A DNA stretch of 36,850 bases, taken from positions 1 through 36,850 of the forward strand of contig JAFGQB010000221.1 of assembly GCA_016935915.1 (NCBI GenBank), read 5' to 3'. Position 1 is the stretch's first letter, and every line of letters begins with the position of its first letter. This document shows positions 16,902-25,158 of the stretch, piece after piece. Below the pieces are notes generated by a model. That model saw only the letters and a list, made by a program, of their open reading frames with translations. It was not told the origin of the DNA and did not search any database. This DNA comes from Spirochaetota bacterium. GTDB lineage: Bacteria > Spirochaetota > GWE2-31-10 > JAFGQB01. The position numbers and the translations under genes were made by a program.

Positions 16902-18206
16902 ATGAATTTTATTAATAAAAATATTAGAATCAAAAAATTATTAGAGAAAAATAAAACCGAAAAAGCGGTCGATTATTTAAAAAAGTTAATCTCTAATGAA
17001 AAAAATATAATAATAAATTCATTGATTTTATCACAAATTTATCTGATCAAAAAAAATTTAATCGGTGCGATTGATATACTTGAAAATCTTTTAGTCAATC
17101 AGGATATATTTGACAAAGAATTGCAGTTTGAAGTATATAAATTGCTTGGAGATTATTATCATAAACAGGAAAATTTTAACAAGTCATTTTTAAATTATCA
17201 GCTGGCATTGGCTATAAAAAAAGATGATCATCAGATACTTCAAAAAATGGCACATATATATCTTGATGTGAATAATTTTGAAAAAGCGGGTAATTTGTTT
17301 TTTTATCTTGTAAAGGAAGAGCCCAATAATATTTATTTTAAATGCATTCTTGCATATTATTATATAGAAGCTCATAAATATAACTATGCGGAAAAATTGC
17401 TGAAAGAAATTTTGTCAGCAAATCCGAATAATTGTACTGCAAAATTTTATTCTGGATATTTAAGCTATTCAAAAGGGAATTATAATGATGCATTACAGTT
17501 GTTTAATGAGTGCTGTCATGATAAAGGATTGATTTTTAAATGTAATTATTATTCCGGAAAATCAGAACTTAGCTTAAAAAATTATCAAATTGCAGCAGGC
17601 TATTTTGAAGAAGCTAAAAATCATATAGATTTTGAATGTAAATTGACTCTTGACCTTTATTATTCGCTTATTATTTGTTATGAAAAGCTGAATAATTATC
17701 AAAAAGCTTTAATAGAATTAAAAAGAATTTTTACTATTAATCCTGAATTTAAAGATATTAAAAAGAAAATGTTAAGCAAAGATTATAAAGAAATTTCAAA
17801 TACAAATCTTGTTGATTACAATATTTGTTCAGCTTTTGAATTTTATAATTACTGTATGAATTTTATAAAAAAGATTCATTTTAAATTTATTGAAAATATA
17901 AAGACAGAGGAAAATATAGTTATACTTCATGCAAAAACAGAAAAAATTAATAACTCTTTAACTTTATTGGATAATTTTATAAATTATTCAAAAAAGGAAA
18001 AATACATATTGATCTTTGTAAGGACAATTCAATTAACAGAAGTTGTCATACAAAATTTCATTAAAGATATAAATCATAAAGAAGGCAGGATATTATTTTT
18101 TACTTCACAGGATGTTTCATCAAAGGCTTTGGAATACAGCAGGAGTAAAAGTATAAGGATTATAACTGCAACATTGTTTAATGATATTATAAATGAGCTG
18201 AAATAG
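16902..18206 (+). CDS. Cytosolic TPR protein with degenerate Mrr-like C-terminal domain
   Basis: 434 residues with no signal or membrane segment. About seven TPR-like units cover residues 5-290. The last 120 residues resemble the Mrr-type fold: a strand YILIFVRT, a helix, then GRILFFTSQDVSSKALEYSRSKSIRIITATLF, which matches the ending of the protein at 8637-10007 (TSSSYSKMAVLFAKERPIELIDKNGL). The Gln/Glu-x-Lys of active nucleases is absent. The two proteins thus look like distant paralogues, one at the membrane and one in the cytosol. TATAAT at 16879-16884 gives a leader of about ten bases without a ribosome binding site. The small Cys-rich gene follows after 36 bases. Confidence 0.82.
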   Translation: MNFINKNIRIKKLLEKNKTEKAVDYLKKLISNEKNIIINSLILSQIYLIKKNLIGAIDILENLLVNQDIFDKELQFEVYKLLGDYYHKQENFNKSFLNYQLALAIKKDDHQILQKMAHIYLDVNNFEKAGNLFFYLVKEEPNNIYFKCILAYYYIEAHKYNYAEKLLKEILSANPNNCTAKFYSGYLSYSKGNYNDALQLFNECCHDKGLIFKCNYYSGKSELSLKNYQIAAGYFEEAKNHIDFECKLTLDLYYSLIICYEKLNNYQKALIELKRIFTINPEFKDIKKKMLSKDYKEISNTNLVDYNICSAFEFYNYCMNFIKKIHFKFIENIKTEENIVILHAKTEKINNSLTLLDNFINYSKKEKYILIFVRTIQLTEVVIQNFIKDINHKEGRILFFTSQDVSSKALEYSRSKSIRIITATLFNDIINELK

Positions 18207-18242
18207 TTATAATTATTTTTAAATTTATTAGGAGTTGCAATT

Positions 18243-18455
18243 ATGGCTGAATGCAGTAAAGAAAAAAACAAAGTAAAATGTAACTGTACTTATGAACCAT
18301 GCAGCAGAAAAGGTGTTTGCTGTGATTGTATTCAGTATCATTGGAGAATGGGAGAGTTCCCTGCCTGTTTTTTTCCAAATGATATTGAAAAAACTTATGA
18401 CAGAAGCATAGAAACATTCATTAAAATTTATCAATCAAGAGGAAAATGGCGCTGA
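18243..18455 (+). CDS. Small Cys-rich cytosolic protein, DUF6485 family
   Basis: 70 residues; TAGGAG at 18229-18234 supports ATG 18243. Eight Cys residues (4, 13, 15, 20, 26, 27, 29, 42) lie in the first 42 positions, in the pattern CxC-x4-C-x5-CC-x-C and later PACFF. I recognise the sequence [17 protein letters not shown] and the KTYDRSIE ending as DUF6485, a small family of unknown function that probably binds a metal or iron-sulfur cluster. No membrane segment. It is likely co-transcribed with the TPR gene before it and faces the LysM-M23 gene, whose end is 26 bases away. Confidence 0.85.
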   Translation: MAECSKEKNKVKCNCTYEPCSRKGVCCDCIQYHWRMGEFPACFFPNDIEKTYDRSIETFIKIYQSRGKWR

Positions 18456-18481
18456 ATTTTAAATAATTAATTAAGTTATTT

Positions 18482-19588
18482 TTATCTTAAAAAAGTTAAA
18501 GGATCAATATATTTGCCGTTTTTCGTCACTTCAAAATGAAGATGGGGACCTGTTGTTCTGCCTGATGTTCCGACAGTGCCTAAATAGTCCCCCTGTTTAA
18601 TTTCCATATTTTTTTGAACTTCAATCTTATCCAGATGAGCATAAGTTGTAATAACATTATCACTATGTTTGACCATGATAAAATTCCCGTAAACTTTTTG
18701 ATAACCTGTGAAAACAACTTTGCCGTCTTTTACGCAGGCGACTTTAGTACCGATTTTGCATTTTATATCAATGCCAGTATGAAATCCGTAGATGCCTGTA
18801 AAAGGGTCAATCCTTGAACCGAAATATGAGGTTATTCTGCCTTTTACGGGCCAGATAAAAATCTGTTCATAGTATTGATTTTTTTCATATTTTGTCATTT
18901 GAGACTCAGGGATAAACAGTTTGCTGCCCGGATGAATGACGCTTGATTCCAAATCATTTGCATCCGAAATCTTTTCCCAGCTTATACCGTAAATCTTGGC
19001 AAATTTTAAAATCGAATCATTGTTTTTTACAATTACGACCCTTCCGTTTTGATCGGGTATTGTCAGCAGTGTCCCTGCTCTTAAATTTCTGCTTTTTTTG
19101 ATGTTATTGGCAAGTAAAATCGTGTCTGATGTAACCTTGAACTTTTTTGCTATTTTTTCGATTGTATCATTTTTCTGAACTCTGTATTTGAAATAATTAA
19201 CCTTGTTGAATATATTGCTTATAACTCTTTCGGAATTATCATCTTCATTGAATAATAAAAAATCTTCCAGTATTTTTGCAGGATTCTGCTCTGCAATATT
19301 TATTATTTTAAAAAGGCTGTTTTTTTTTGCAGGCATGGAAGAGATGAATGATGATGTTAATATTATTGACAGAAAAAAAAGTGATAAAAGAGATACTGCT
19401 GTGTAAATTTTAGAAAAATTTATTTCAGTTGTCTGTTTAATATTTTTTCTGTTATTTAAAACCTTTATGCTGGAATTGTATTTATTTTTTTTTTTAGAAT
19501 CTTTTATGACTTTGTTTTCAATGCTGTTTAATACATTTAAATTGTCCCAATAGATTTTATTAAAATTGTTATAATTCATTTTACTCAT
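18482..19588 (-). CDS. LysM-M23 peptidoglycan hydrolase, membrane anchored
   Basis: 368 residues; AAAGG six bases upstream supports ATG 19588. A polar N-terminal cytosolic part of about 60 residues precedes one membrane segment (about 62-85). Two LysM domains follow (about 132-178 and 182-232: YRVQKNDTIEKIAKKF...LLTIP and VVIVKNNDSILKFAKIYG...LFIPES), which bind glycan strands. The M23 domain is complete: H270-x3-D274 (HTGID), H318 in TYAHL, and H349-x-H351 (HLHFE), so it should be an active zinc endopeptidase cutting peptide cross-bridges, or an amidase activator. It resembles NlpD/MepM-type proteins. It is divergent from the 19775 gene. Confidence 0.93.
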   Translation of the reverse strand: MSKMNYNNFNKIYWDNLNVLNSIENKVIKDSKKKNKYNSSIKVLNNRKNIKQTTEINFSKIYTAVSLLSLFFLSIILTSSFISSMPAKKNSLFKIINIAEQNPAKILEDFLLFNEDDNSERVISNIFNKVNYFKYRVQKNDTIEKIAKKFKVTSDTILLANNIKKSRNLRAGTLLTIPDQNGRVVIVKNNDSILKFAKIYGISWEKISDANDLESSVIHPGSKLFIPESQMTKYEKNQYYEQIFIWPVKGRITSYFGSRIDPFTGIYGFHTGIDIKCKIGTKVACVKDGKVVFTGYQKVYGNFIMVKHSDNVITTYAHLDKIEVQKNMEIKQGDYLGTVGTSGRTTGPHLHFEVTKNGKYIDPLTFLR

Positions 19589-19713
19589 AATATGCCTTTA
19601 ATAAAGTTTTCGTCATTTTAAATTTTTTTTTAAGTCATTATTTCTTTTTTTTGTTTTTATTTTTCATGTTATTTGATACCTGAAATATTTATTTATTAAA
19701 AAAAGTTTATATT

Positions 19714-19743
19714 TTGACTAAAAAATATTATATATGTTATAAT
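19714..19743 (+). promoter_or_regulatory. Strong sigma-70 promoter of the 19775-21436 gene
   Basis: TTGACT at 19714-19719 and TATAAT at 19738-19743 are 18 bases apart, and the -10 box is preceded by TGT (an extended -10 element). The leader would be about 25 bases long and contains AGGA nine bases before ATG 19775. It is the best promoter on the plus strand and probably also serves the penicillin-binding protein gene downstream. Confidence 0.6.
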
Positions 19744-19774
19744 ATATTTATAATTATACGCAGGATAGCTCATC

Positions 19775-21436
19775 ATGGGATCAATTGATGATATAAAAAA
19801 GAAATTAAAAATAGAAAATCTTGATAACAATACCCGGCAGGATATGTACAATAAATTTGTCGAAAAAGGCGGGAAAGTGGTAGAAGAATCGCAAAAAAAA
19901 GCGATTCAATTTAACAGGGACAGACAGAAATATATTCAAAAGCTTGAGGAACAAAAAAAGAAAAAATATCAGAATTTTTATCAAAGCACAAAAAATAAAA
20001 ATGACCAGACATCGACGTATAAATCCGTTAAAAAAGAATTGTCAGGAAAAAAGGATAATATTAAAAGATATTTAAGCATTTATATTTCAGCTTTTTTTCA
20101 GGGTATTTTTACGATAAGCGGCTTTTTCACTAAGAGATTTTCTCTTGAAATGAATGAAAACTTAATAAATATTTTAAATGAATTTAAACAGGTCACTCAG
20201 CCTATTCTTTCTTTAAATGTTGACAAAAAGTGGGAGATTATGGATGTTTTAAATTTAAATAATCCATATTCCTATGAAATCCTGATACGTTATAATAAAT
20301 TGTTAAAAAATGATGATTTCAACTTAATATGCGGTTATTTTAGAAATCAAAATTTAGCTGTATGTACTTCAATTTTAAAGCCTCTAATTGTTTTTTTTAA
20401 GGAAATACTGATATTATATCCTTATTGGGAGACTTCTAAATCTGTTTTATGGGAAGCTCAGCAGTATTATCAGGATCTTACCTCCATTATTCCTGTTATA
20501 AATAAATCGAGGATCAATAAAAATATTGACAGGATCTTTTCATATTATCTGCCGAAAATTTTCATGCTTATAAATTATAACTTAGGCTACAGGATAAGTT
20601 TTGATTACAAAGAGATGTGCGAAATGGTCACTGTTTCTGGCGCTGAAGATATGGGAAGTATTACTGCAGATCTTAATGAACAAAAAAAGCTTTATTATGA
20701 ACAGCTTCAAAAAGAAAAAGAAAAAAAACTCCAGGAATTAAAAGCTGAAGCGGATAAAAAGGAGATGGAGAAAATACCGAAATTCATAATCAAGGGTCTT
20801 GAATTAATTGATCAGATAATTTTAAATGCACTTGACAGATATGATAAAGACAACAATCTCAACCAATTTGCCCAAAATGAGAAGATGCTTGAATTTTATG
20901 CCATTTTCAATGAGTTTGATAAAGAATATTCATTTATAATGACAACTTCGCAAATTAAATATAATGCACAGCTTGTTTCGGGCAATAAGATAGATATTAA
21001 GTATGAACTTGACAATCTGTATATCAAATTTAATGAGATAATAACTTTGATGAAAGAATATGTAAATCTAAATGAAAGTTATAAAAAAATCAATGAAAAT
21101 CAAACTTTGAATCCAATGTTTAAGGACCAGGAGCTAAATAAGGCGGAAGTTAAAAAATCTCAAGTTTTATATGAGATCAGGACAAGATCAGGACTGTTTT
21201 TTAAAAAATTTGCTCTGACCTTGCAGAGGGTCATTCAGGATTATGATAATGAAAAGAAATTAATTCAAAACGGTGATGACAGACTGCATTTTGAATTGAG
21301 TTCCGATAAAAAGGCAAAATTTGAAGGTGTTAAAATAATAAATTCGATTATTTTATCCTTCAGCTTTTCCTCTGCTTTCCATTACTATTTGACAAGAGGT
21401 AAATTAAGCAGCAGGGGATTATATCTGGCGGAATAA
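19775..21436 (+). CDS. Large helical cytosolic protein of unknown function, next to a penicillin-binding protein
   Basis: 553 residues; AGGA at 19762-19765 supports ATG 19775. The first 90 residues are strongly basic and coiled-coil like (KKAIQFNRDRQKYIQKLEEQKKKK). A mildly hydrophobic, aromatic stretch (about 100-122) might touch the membrane but is not a clear membrane helix. The middle has a second coiled coil (about 295-335, EQLQKEKEKKLQELKAEA), and the rest is predicted helical. I recognise no family. The penicillin-binding protein gene starts 54 bases after it, on the same strand and without its own good promoter, so the two may be co-expressed and linked to cell wall growth; this is inference. 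Confidence 0.85.
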   Translation: MGSIDDIKKKLKIENLDNNTRQDMYNKFVEKGGKVVEESQKKAIQFNRDRQKYIQKLEEQKKKKYQNFYQSTKNKNDQTSTYKSVKKELSGKKDNIKRYLSIYISAFFQGIFTISGFFTKRFSLEMNENLINILNEFKQVTQPILSLNVDKKWEIMDVLNLNNPYSYEILIRYNKLLKNDDFNLICGYFRNQNLAVCTSILKPLIVFFKEILILYPYWETSKSVLWEAQQYYQDLTSIIPVINKSRINKNIDRIFSYYLPKIFMLINYNLGYRISFDYKEMCEMVTVSGAEDMGSITADLNEQKKLYYEQLQKEKEKKLQELKAEADKKEMEKIPKFIIKGLELIDQIILNALDRYDKDNNLNQFAQNEKMLEFYAIFNEFDKEYSFIMTTSQIKYNAQLVSGNKIDIKYELDNLYIKFNEIITLMKEYVNLNESYKKINENQTLNPMFKDQELNKAEVKKSQVLYEIRTRSGLFFKKFALTLQRVIQDYDNEKKLIQNGDDRLHFELSSDKKAKFEGVKIINSIILSFSFSSAFHYYLTRGKLSSRGLYLAE

Positions 21437-21473
21437 TTTTTTGTTAATGTAATTATTTTTTTTGCTTTCTTTT

Positions 21474-21480
21474 GGGGGGG
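21474..21480 (+). promoter_or_regulatory. Run of seven G before the penicillin-binding protein start
   Basis: A G7 tract in an otherwise A/T sequence lies ten bases before TTG 21491. It is the only purine-rich element that could serve as ribosome binding site for this gene. Homopolymer tracts can change length by slippage, which would alter spacing and translation. Confidence 0.4.
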
Positions 21481-21490
21481 TATAATTTTT

Positions 21491-23365
21491 TTGCAGAAAA
21501 ACAGCAACAACTTTTTTAATAATATTAGGGTAAGAGCCGTAATATTTTTTTCTTTGATTTGTGCAATTTTAATAAGCATAAGACTGATATATCTTGCATC
21601 ATTAAACCCCGAGGATTATATTTTCTTTGAAGATAATAAACTTTTTTTTAAAAGGGGGGATATATATGACCGAAACGGCGTACTTCTTGCTGTTTCGGAT
21701 GAACTCTATTCCGTTTATGCAAATCCGAAAGAGATTAAATCCTTTGAGGTTGTTAGCACTAAATTATCGGAGATTTTAAATATTCCGCAGGATATAATTT
21801 CTGAAAAACTAAAATCCAACAAATCCTTTGTATGGATCAAAAGACAGGTTTCTCCGAAACAATCACAAATGATCAGAGATTTAAAGCTAGAAGGCATATC
21901 ACTACAGACAGAATATAAAAGACTATATCCGGGCAAAAGGCTTGCTTCTCATATTTTAGGATTTTGTGATATAGACAATAACGGACAGGAAGGCATTGAA
22001 AAGAGTTTAAATTCCGATTTGATATCATATAAAAAACTGGGAAGCTATGATTACAGCAAAATGGAAAGCGCAAACAATGTTTACCTTACTATTGATGCAT
22101 ACATACAGGCTTTTTCGGAAAATATCATAAAAAATGCTGTCTTAAGAGAAAAAGCCGATTACGGAAGTCTGATATTAATGAACGGCAAAACCGGAGAGAT
22201 ATTAAGCATGGCTAATTTTCCCGATTTTGATCCTAATAACTACAATGAATTTCAGCAGAGAGATTTTAGAAATTATTCAATGTTTTACCTCTTTGAACCG
22301 GGTTCTGTTTTTAAGGTATTTAATATAGCGGCACTACTGGATATGGGAGTTCTTAATAGATCGAATTTTTTCAATTGCGACGGTGTATATAAAGACAACT
22401 ATGTAAATATTAAATGTACAGGAGTGCATGGTACTATTAATTATTTTGACATTTTAAAATATTCCTGCAACGAATCAATGATACAGGCATGTCTTGCCAT
22501 CAAGGATATGGATTTATACAGATATTTAAAATCTTTCGGATTCGGCGATCCGACCTTGATCACTCTGCCCGGGGAGCAGTCCGGTCTTTTGAGACGTCTT
22601 GAAGACTGGACTCCCGAGATATCGAGCAAATTCATAAGCATCGGACAGGAGATCAGCGTCAGCGCTCTGCAGATAGTTAAAGCAGCAACAACCTTTGTGA
22701 ACGACGGAGTAATTCTTGAACCGCTGATCGTTGATAAGATATTAAATCAGGAAAATCAGGTGCTTAAGGAATATAAACGCAAACAGATTGCAAGGGTATT
22801 TAAATCCGGGATCGCAGAATATATTATAGCAGGTATGAAGACATCCGGAGAACCGGGAGGAACAGTTTCAAGACTTAAAATGAACGGAGTATCTTTTGCA
22901 GCAAAATCAGGCACTGCACAAATTTATGATGTCAATATGAAAATGTACAGGGATGATCTGGTGACATCTTCACTGCTTGTTATTTTCCCGTGTGAAGATC
23001 CTAAGTATATTGCGTTTATTGTATTTCATAAACCCCGGGGAGAGATAAAATGGGGAGGAATTATCGGCGCTGAAGCATTAAATGAATTTTTTAACAGTTT
23101 AAGCTCATATCTTGATTTTAATGATTTTAAGAATTTTGAAATTAAAAGATCAGATTTGAAAACAACAAGAGAATATAAAAAAGTTGAGAGTCTGCCTGTT
23201 AAAATGCCGGATTTAAACGGATTTACTACAGGGGATGTTCTTGATATATTCAGCAAAGTCAATGTAAAAGTAGAGATTAATGGCAGAGGATTGATTTATC
23301 GTCATGAGCCTGATGCTGGTGAAATAATAAAATCAGGATCCGTATTGAAACTGTATTTGAAATAA
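21491..23365 (+). CDS. ftsI: Class B penicillin-binding protein (FtsI/PBP2x-like transpeptidase) with PASTA domain
   Basis: 624 residues from TTG 21491; no ATG lies nearby in frame. One N-terminal membrane segment (about 14-36) is followed by the pedestal domain starting with RGDIYDRNGVLLA. The transpeptidase domain has all three catalytic motifs: S272-x-x-K275 in EPGSVFK, S325-C-N327, and K472-S-G-T475. The last 65 residues (MPDLNGFTTGDVL onward, ending KSGSVLKLYLK) form one PASTA domain, as in PBP2x and SpoVD. It cross-links peptidoglycan, most likely at the division site together with an FtsW-type protein that is not in this window. The exact choice between FtsI and another class B enzyme is not certain. 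Confidence 0.9.
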   Translation: MQKNSNNFFNNIRVRAVIFFSLICAILISIRLIYLASLNPEDYIFFEDNKLFFKRGDIYDRNGVLLAVSDELYSVYANPKEIKSFEVVSTKLSEILNIPQDIISEKLKSNKSFVWIKRQVSPKQSQMIRDLKLEGISLQTEYKRLYPGKRLASHILGFCDIDNNGQEGIEKSLNSDLISYKKLGSYDYSKMESANNVYLTIDAYIQAFSENIIKNAVLREKADYGSLILMNGKTGEILSMANFPDFDPNNYNEFQQRDFRNYSMFYLFEPGSVFKVFNIAALLDMGVLNRSNFFNCDGVYKDNYVNIKCTGVHGTINYFDILKYSCNESMIQACLAIKDMDLYRYLKSFGFGDPTLITLPGEQSGLLRRLEDWTPEISSKFISIGQEISVSALQIVKAATTFVNDGVILEPLIVDKILNQENQVLKEYKRKQIARVFKSGIAEYIIAGMKTSGEPGGTVSRLKMNGVSFAAKSGTAQIYDVNMKMYRDDLVTSSLLVIFPCEDPKYIAFIVFHKPRGEIKWGGIIGAEALNEFFNSLSSYLDFNDFKNFEIKRSDLKTTREYKKVESLPVKMPDLNGFTTGDVLDIFSKVNVKVEINGRGLIYRHEPDAGEIIKSGSVLKLYLK

Positions 23366-23469
23366 GTCAATGGAAGCGCTTTTCCAAAACTATTATTTAT
23401 AAACTTTGTTTTTATTTCTCGCAGAGTGTACAAAAAGGGTAGAGTTGCAAGTCAAAACCGCTCTCTCAG

Positions 23470-24285
23470 TCAGCATTTTTTCAATAAAAAGCAAACCACA
23501 TCACCTGTATTGGTGAGTTTTACAAAGTGATCGGATATTTTTTTTATAATATTCAAAGTTTTGCCTTTGGGAATACTTCCCCACGACCTGATTTTACTGA
23601 TTTTGAAATTCGTTTTTTTAAAGAGTATTTTTAAACTTTTTTTATTAAATATGAAAAGGTGATCATCGACAATGCATCTCCAGTTCTCTTTGAATATCCT
23701 TGCAAACAATCCTGAAGAGTTCGGGGTTGTTATCATTATTAAGCTTTCAGGTTTGGCTATATCGTTTACGATTTTAAGGAAATTAATAGGATCGTTCAAA
23801 TGTTCTATCAGATGTGAAAAATGAATAAAATCAAAGCTGTTTTTTTTAAATTTGCATTCTTCCAGTGTTTTATTTAAAATGTTCACTTTATGATTTTTTT
23901 TCCCATAATCTGCTGATTGTCTGCATATTTCCAGTCCGACAGCGTCAAATTTGTTTTCATTCATATATTTCAGGAATAAACCGGTAGCACTTCCTATTTC
24001 CAGAACAGATGCGCCTTCCGGCAGGATATTTAAAATATCAAAGTCATCCATTGTTTTTTTTATCAAATTGAAAAAATTATGCTGATTTTCAAGTTCGTAT
24101 TTAAAATAATTTTCATTATATCTTGATTTTGTTTTTATTATGCTTTCTTGAGGATTTTGGAAGATAAGAGAGCATTTTAAACATTTATTATAAGAAGAAT
24201 TCTTCCATTTATTATTTAAAACGGATATAAATTCATTAAAACCGCAGACTGGACAATTTTTAAAATAATTTACATTCTTTGACAT
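23470..24285 (-). CDS. SAM-dependent methyltransferase with N-terminal zinc finger
   Basis: 271 residues. The first 40 residues contain two Cys pairs (C11-x2-C14 and C35-x2-C38), probably a zinc knuckle. The class I methyltransferase domain (about 65-210) shows motif I VLEIGSATG at residues 94-102, an acidic residue after strand 2 (GLEIC), FDFIHFSHLIEHL and a strand with SLIMITTPN, as in Methyltransf_11/23 proteins. Enzymes with this layout often act on sugars or other small molecules in envelope synthesis, but the substrate is unknown. It is the last gene of a three-gene operon and starts nine bases after the M23 gene. Confidence 0.88.
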   Translation of the reverse strand: MSKNVNYFKNCPVCGFNEFISVLNNKWKNSSYNKCLKCSLIFQNPQESIIKTKSRYNENYFKYELENQHNFFNLIKKTMDDFDILNILPEGASVLEIGSATGLFLKYMNENKFDAVGLEICRQSADYGKKNHKVNILNKTLEECKFKKNSFDFIHFSHLIEHLNDPINFLKIVNDIAKPESLIMITTPNSSGLFARIFKENWRCIVDDHLFIFNKKSLKILFKKTNFKISKIRSWGSIPKGKTLNIIKKISDHFVKLTNTGDVVCFLLKKC

Positions 24286-24294
24286 AAAACAAAT

Positions 24295-25158
24295 TTATAA
24301 AGTTATTTTTATCGGTCTTTTAAACTCTTCTTTGTTACCATGATAATCTTCAACAATAATTTTTAATCCACATACTCCCGGAATTATATTTAAGTCTCCA
24401 AGGAAATAATCAAAGTTCGTCATATTTACATAAATGTCTTCAAATTTAAGATTGTCATCGGTATAGAAATTCTCATTTATTTTATTTAAAATATCAAAAC
24501 AAATCGTTTTTTTTTCTTCACCGTCAATGAACAATGAAATTTTATAAGGTGTAATGTTGTATTTTGAATTATCAATCTTATCAAAACATTGAATAAACAG
24601 TTTGCTCCTTTTTTTAATATTGTAATTTTTATATTGAAGCAGAGATGATCTTTCAGAATCATTAACTATTATTATATCTTTTATTATAGGTTTTAATGTG
24701 TCATGTACTTTGATAAATTTCATAGGATTTGCCAATTTAGTATCTTCCAATAATTCTATTTCAAAATGCAGATGATCCCCGCTTGAATAACCGCTGTTTC
24801 CAGATATGCCGATCAGGTCACCTTTTTTATAATTAAAGATATTCTTATTTATTGTATAATCTTTTATATGAGAGTAATTATATCTGAACTTATGATCATT
24901 GCTTTCCAGTGTGATAAAATTGCCTCTGCCGTATCTTATGCTTCCTTTTCTTGTGCTGTTATAAAAGATCATTTCACAATCGGTTAATGAATAGATTTTC
25001 TGGTCCTTACCAGAGATATCAATACCTGTATGAAAATGATCATTTCTAAAATCACAAAAAGCGGAAGTTATTAATATTTTATCCATTATTTTTATTTCAT
25101 CTTCAGAAAAAAACATTATACTTGATAATAAAAAAAGAATAACAAATAAATATTTCAT
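24295..25158 (-). CDS. Secreted M23 family zinc peptidase with C-terminal beta domain
   Basis: 287 residues; GGAG seven bases upstream supports ATG 25158. A signal peptide covers residues 1 to about 18. The M23 domain comes directly after it: H43-x3-D47 (HTGIDI), H97 in YNYSHI, and H129-x-H131 (HLHFEI); all zinc ligands and the catalytic His are present. From about residue 150 on, the sequence looks like one or two beta-sandwich domains (PIIKDIIIVN, then YKISLFIDGEEK). No LysM is present, unlike the M23 protein at 18482-19588, so targeting must be different. It overlaps the propeller gene by four bases (ATGA), which points to coupled translation. Confidence 0.92.
   Translation of the reverse strand: MKYLFVILFLLSSIMFFSEDEIKIMDKILITSAFCDFRNDHFHTGIDISGKDQKIYSLTDCEMIFYNSTRKGSIRYGRGNFITLESNDHKFRYNYSHIKDYTINKNIFNYKKGDLIGISGNSGYSSGDHLHFEIELLEDTKLANPMKFIKVHDTLKPIIKDIIIVNDSERSSLLQYKNYNIKKRSKLFIQCFDKIDNSKYNITPYKISLFIDGEEKKTICFDILNKINENFYTDDNLKFEDIYVNMTNFDYFLGDLNIIPGVCGLKIIVEDYHGNKEEFKRPIKITL

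Noticed and set aside
23415..23460. Possible third copy of the CACAGAGG-type repeat (TTTCTCGCAGAG)
   Set aside because: Only one arm of about 12 bases is similar and no good partner arm is found; it may be a decayed copy or chance.
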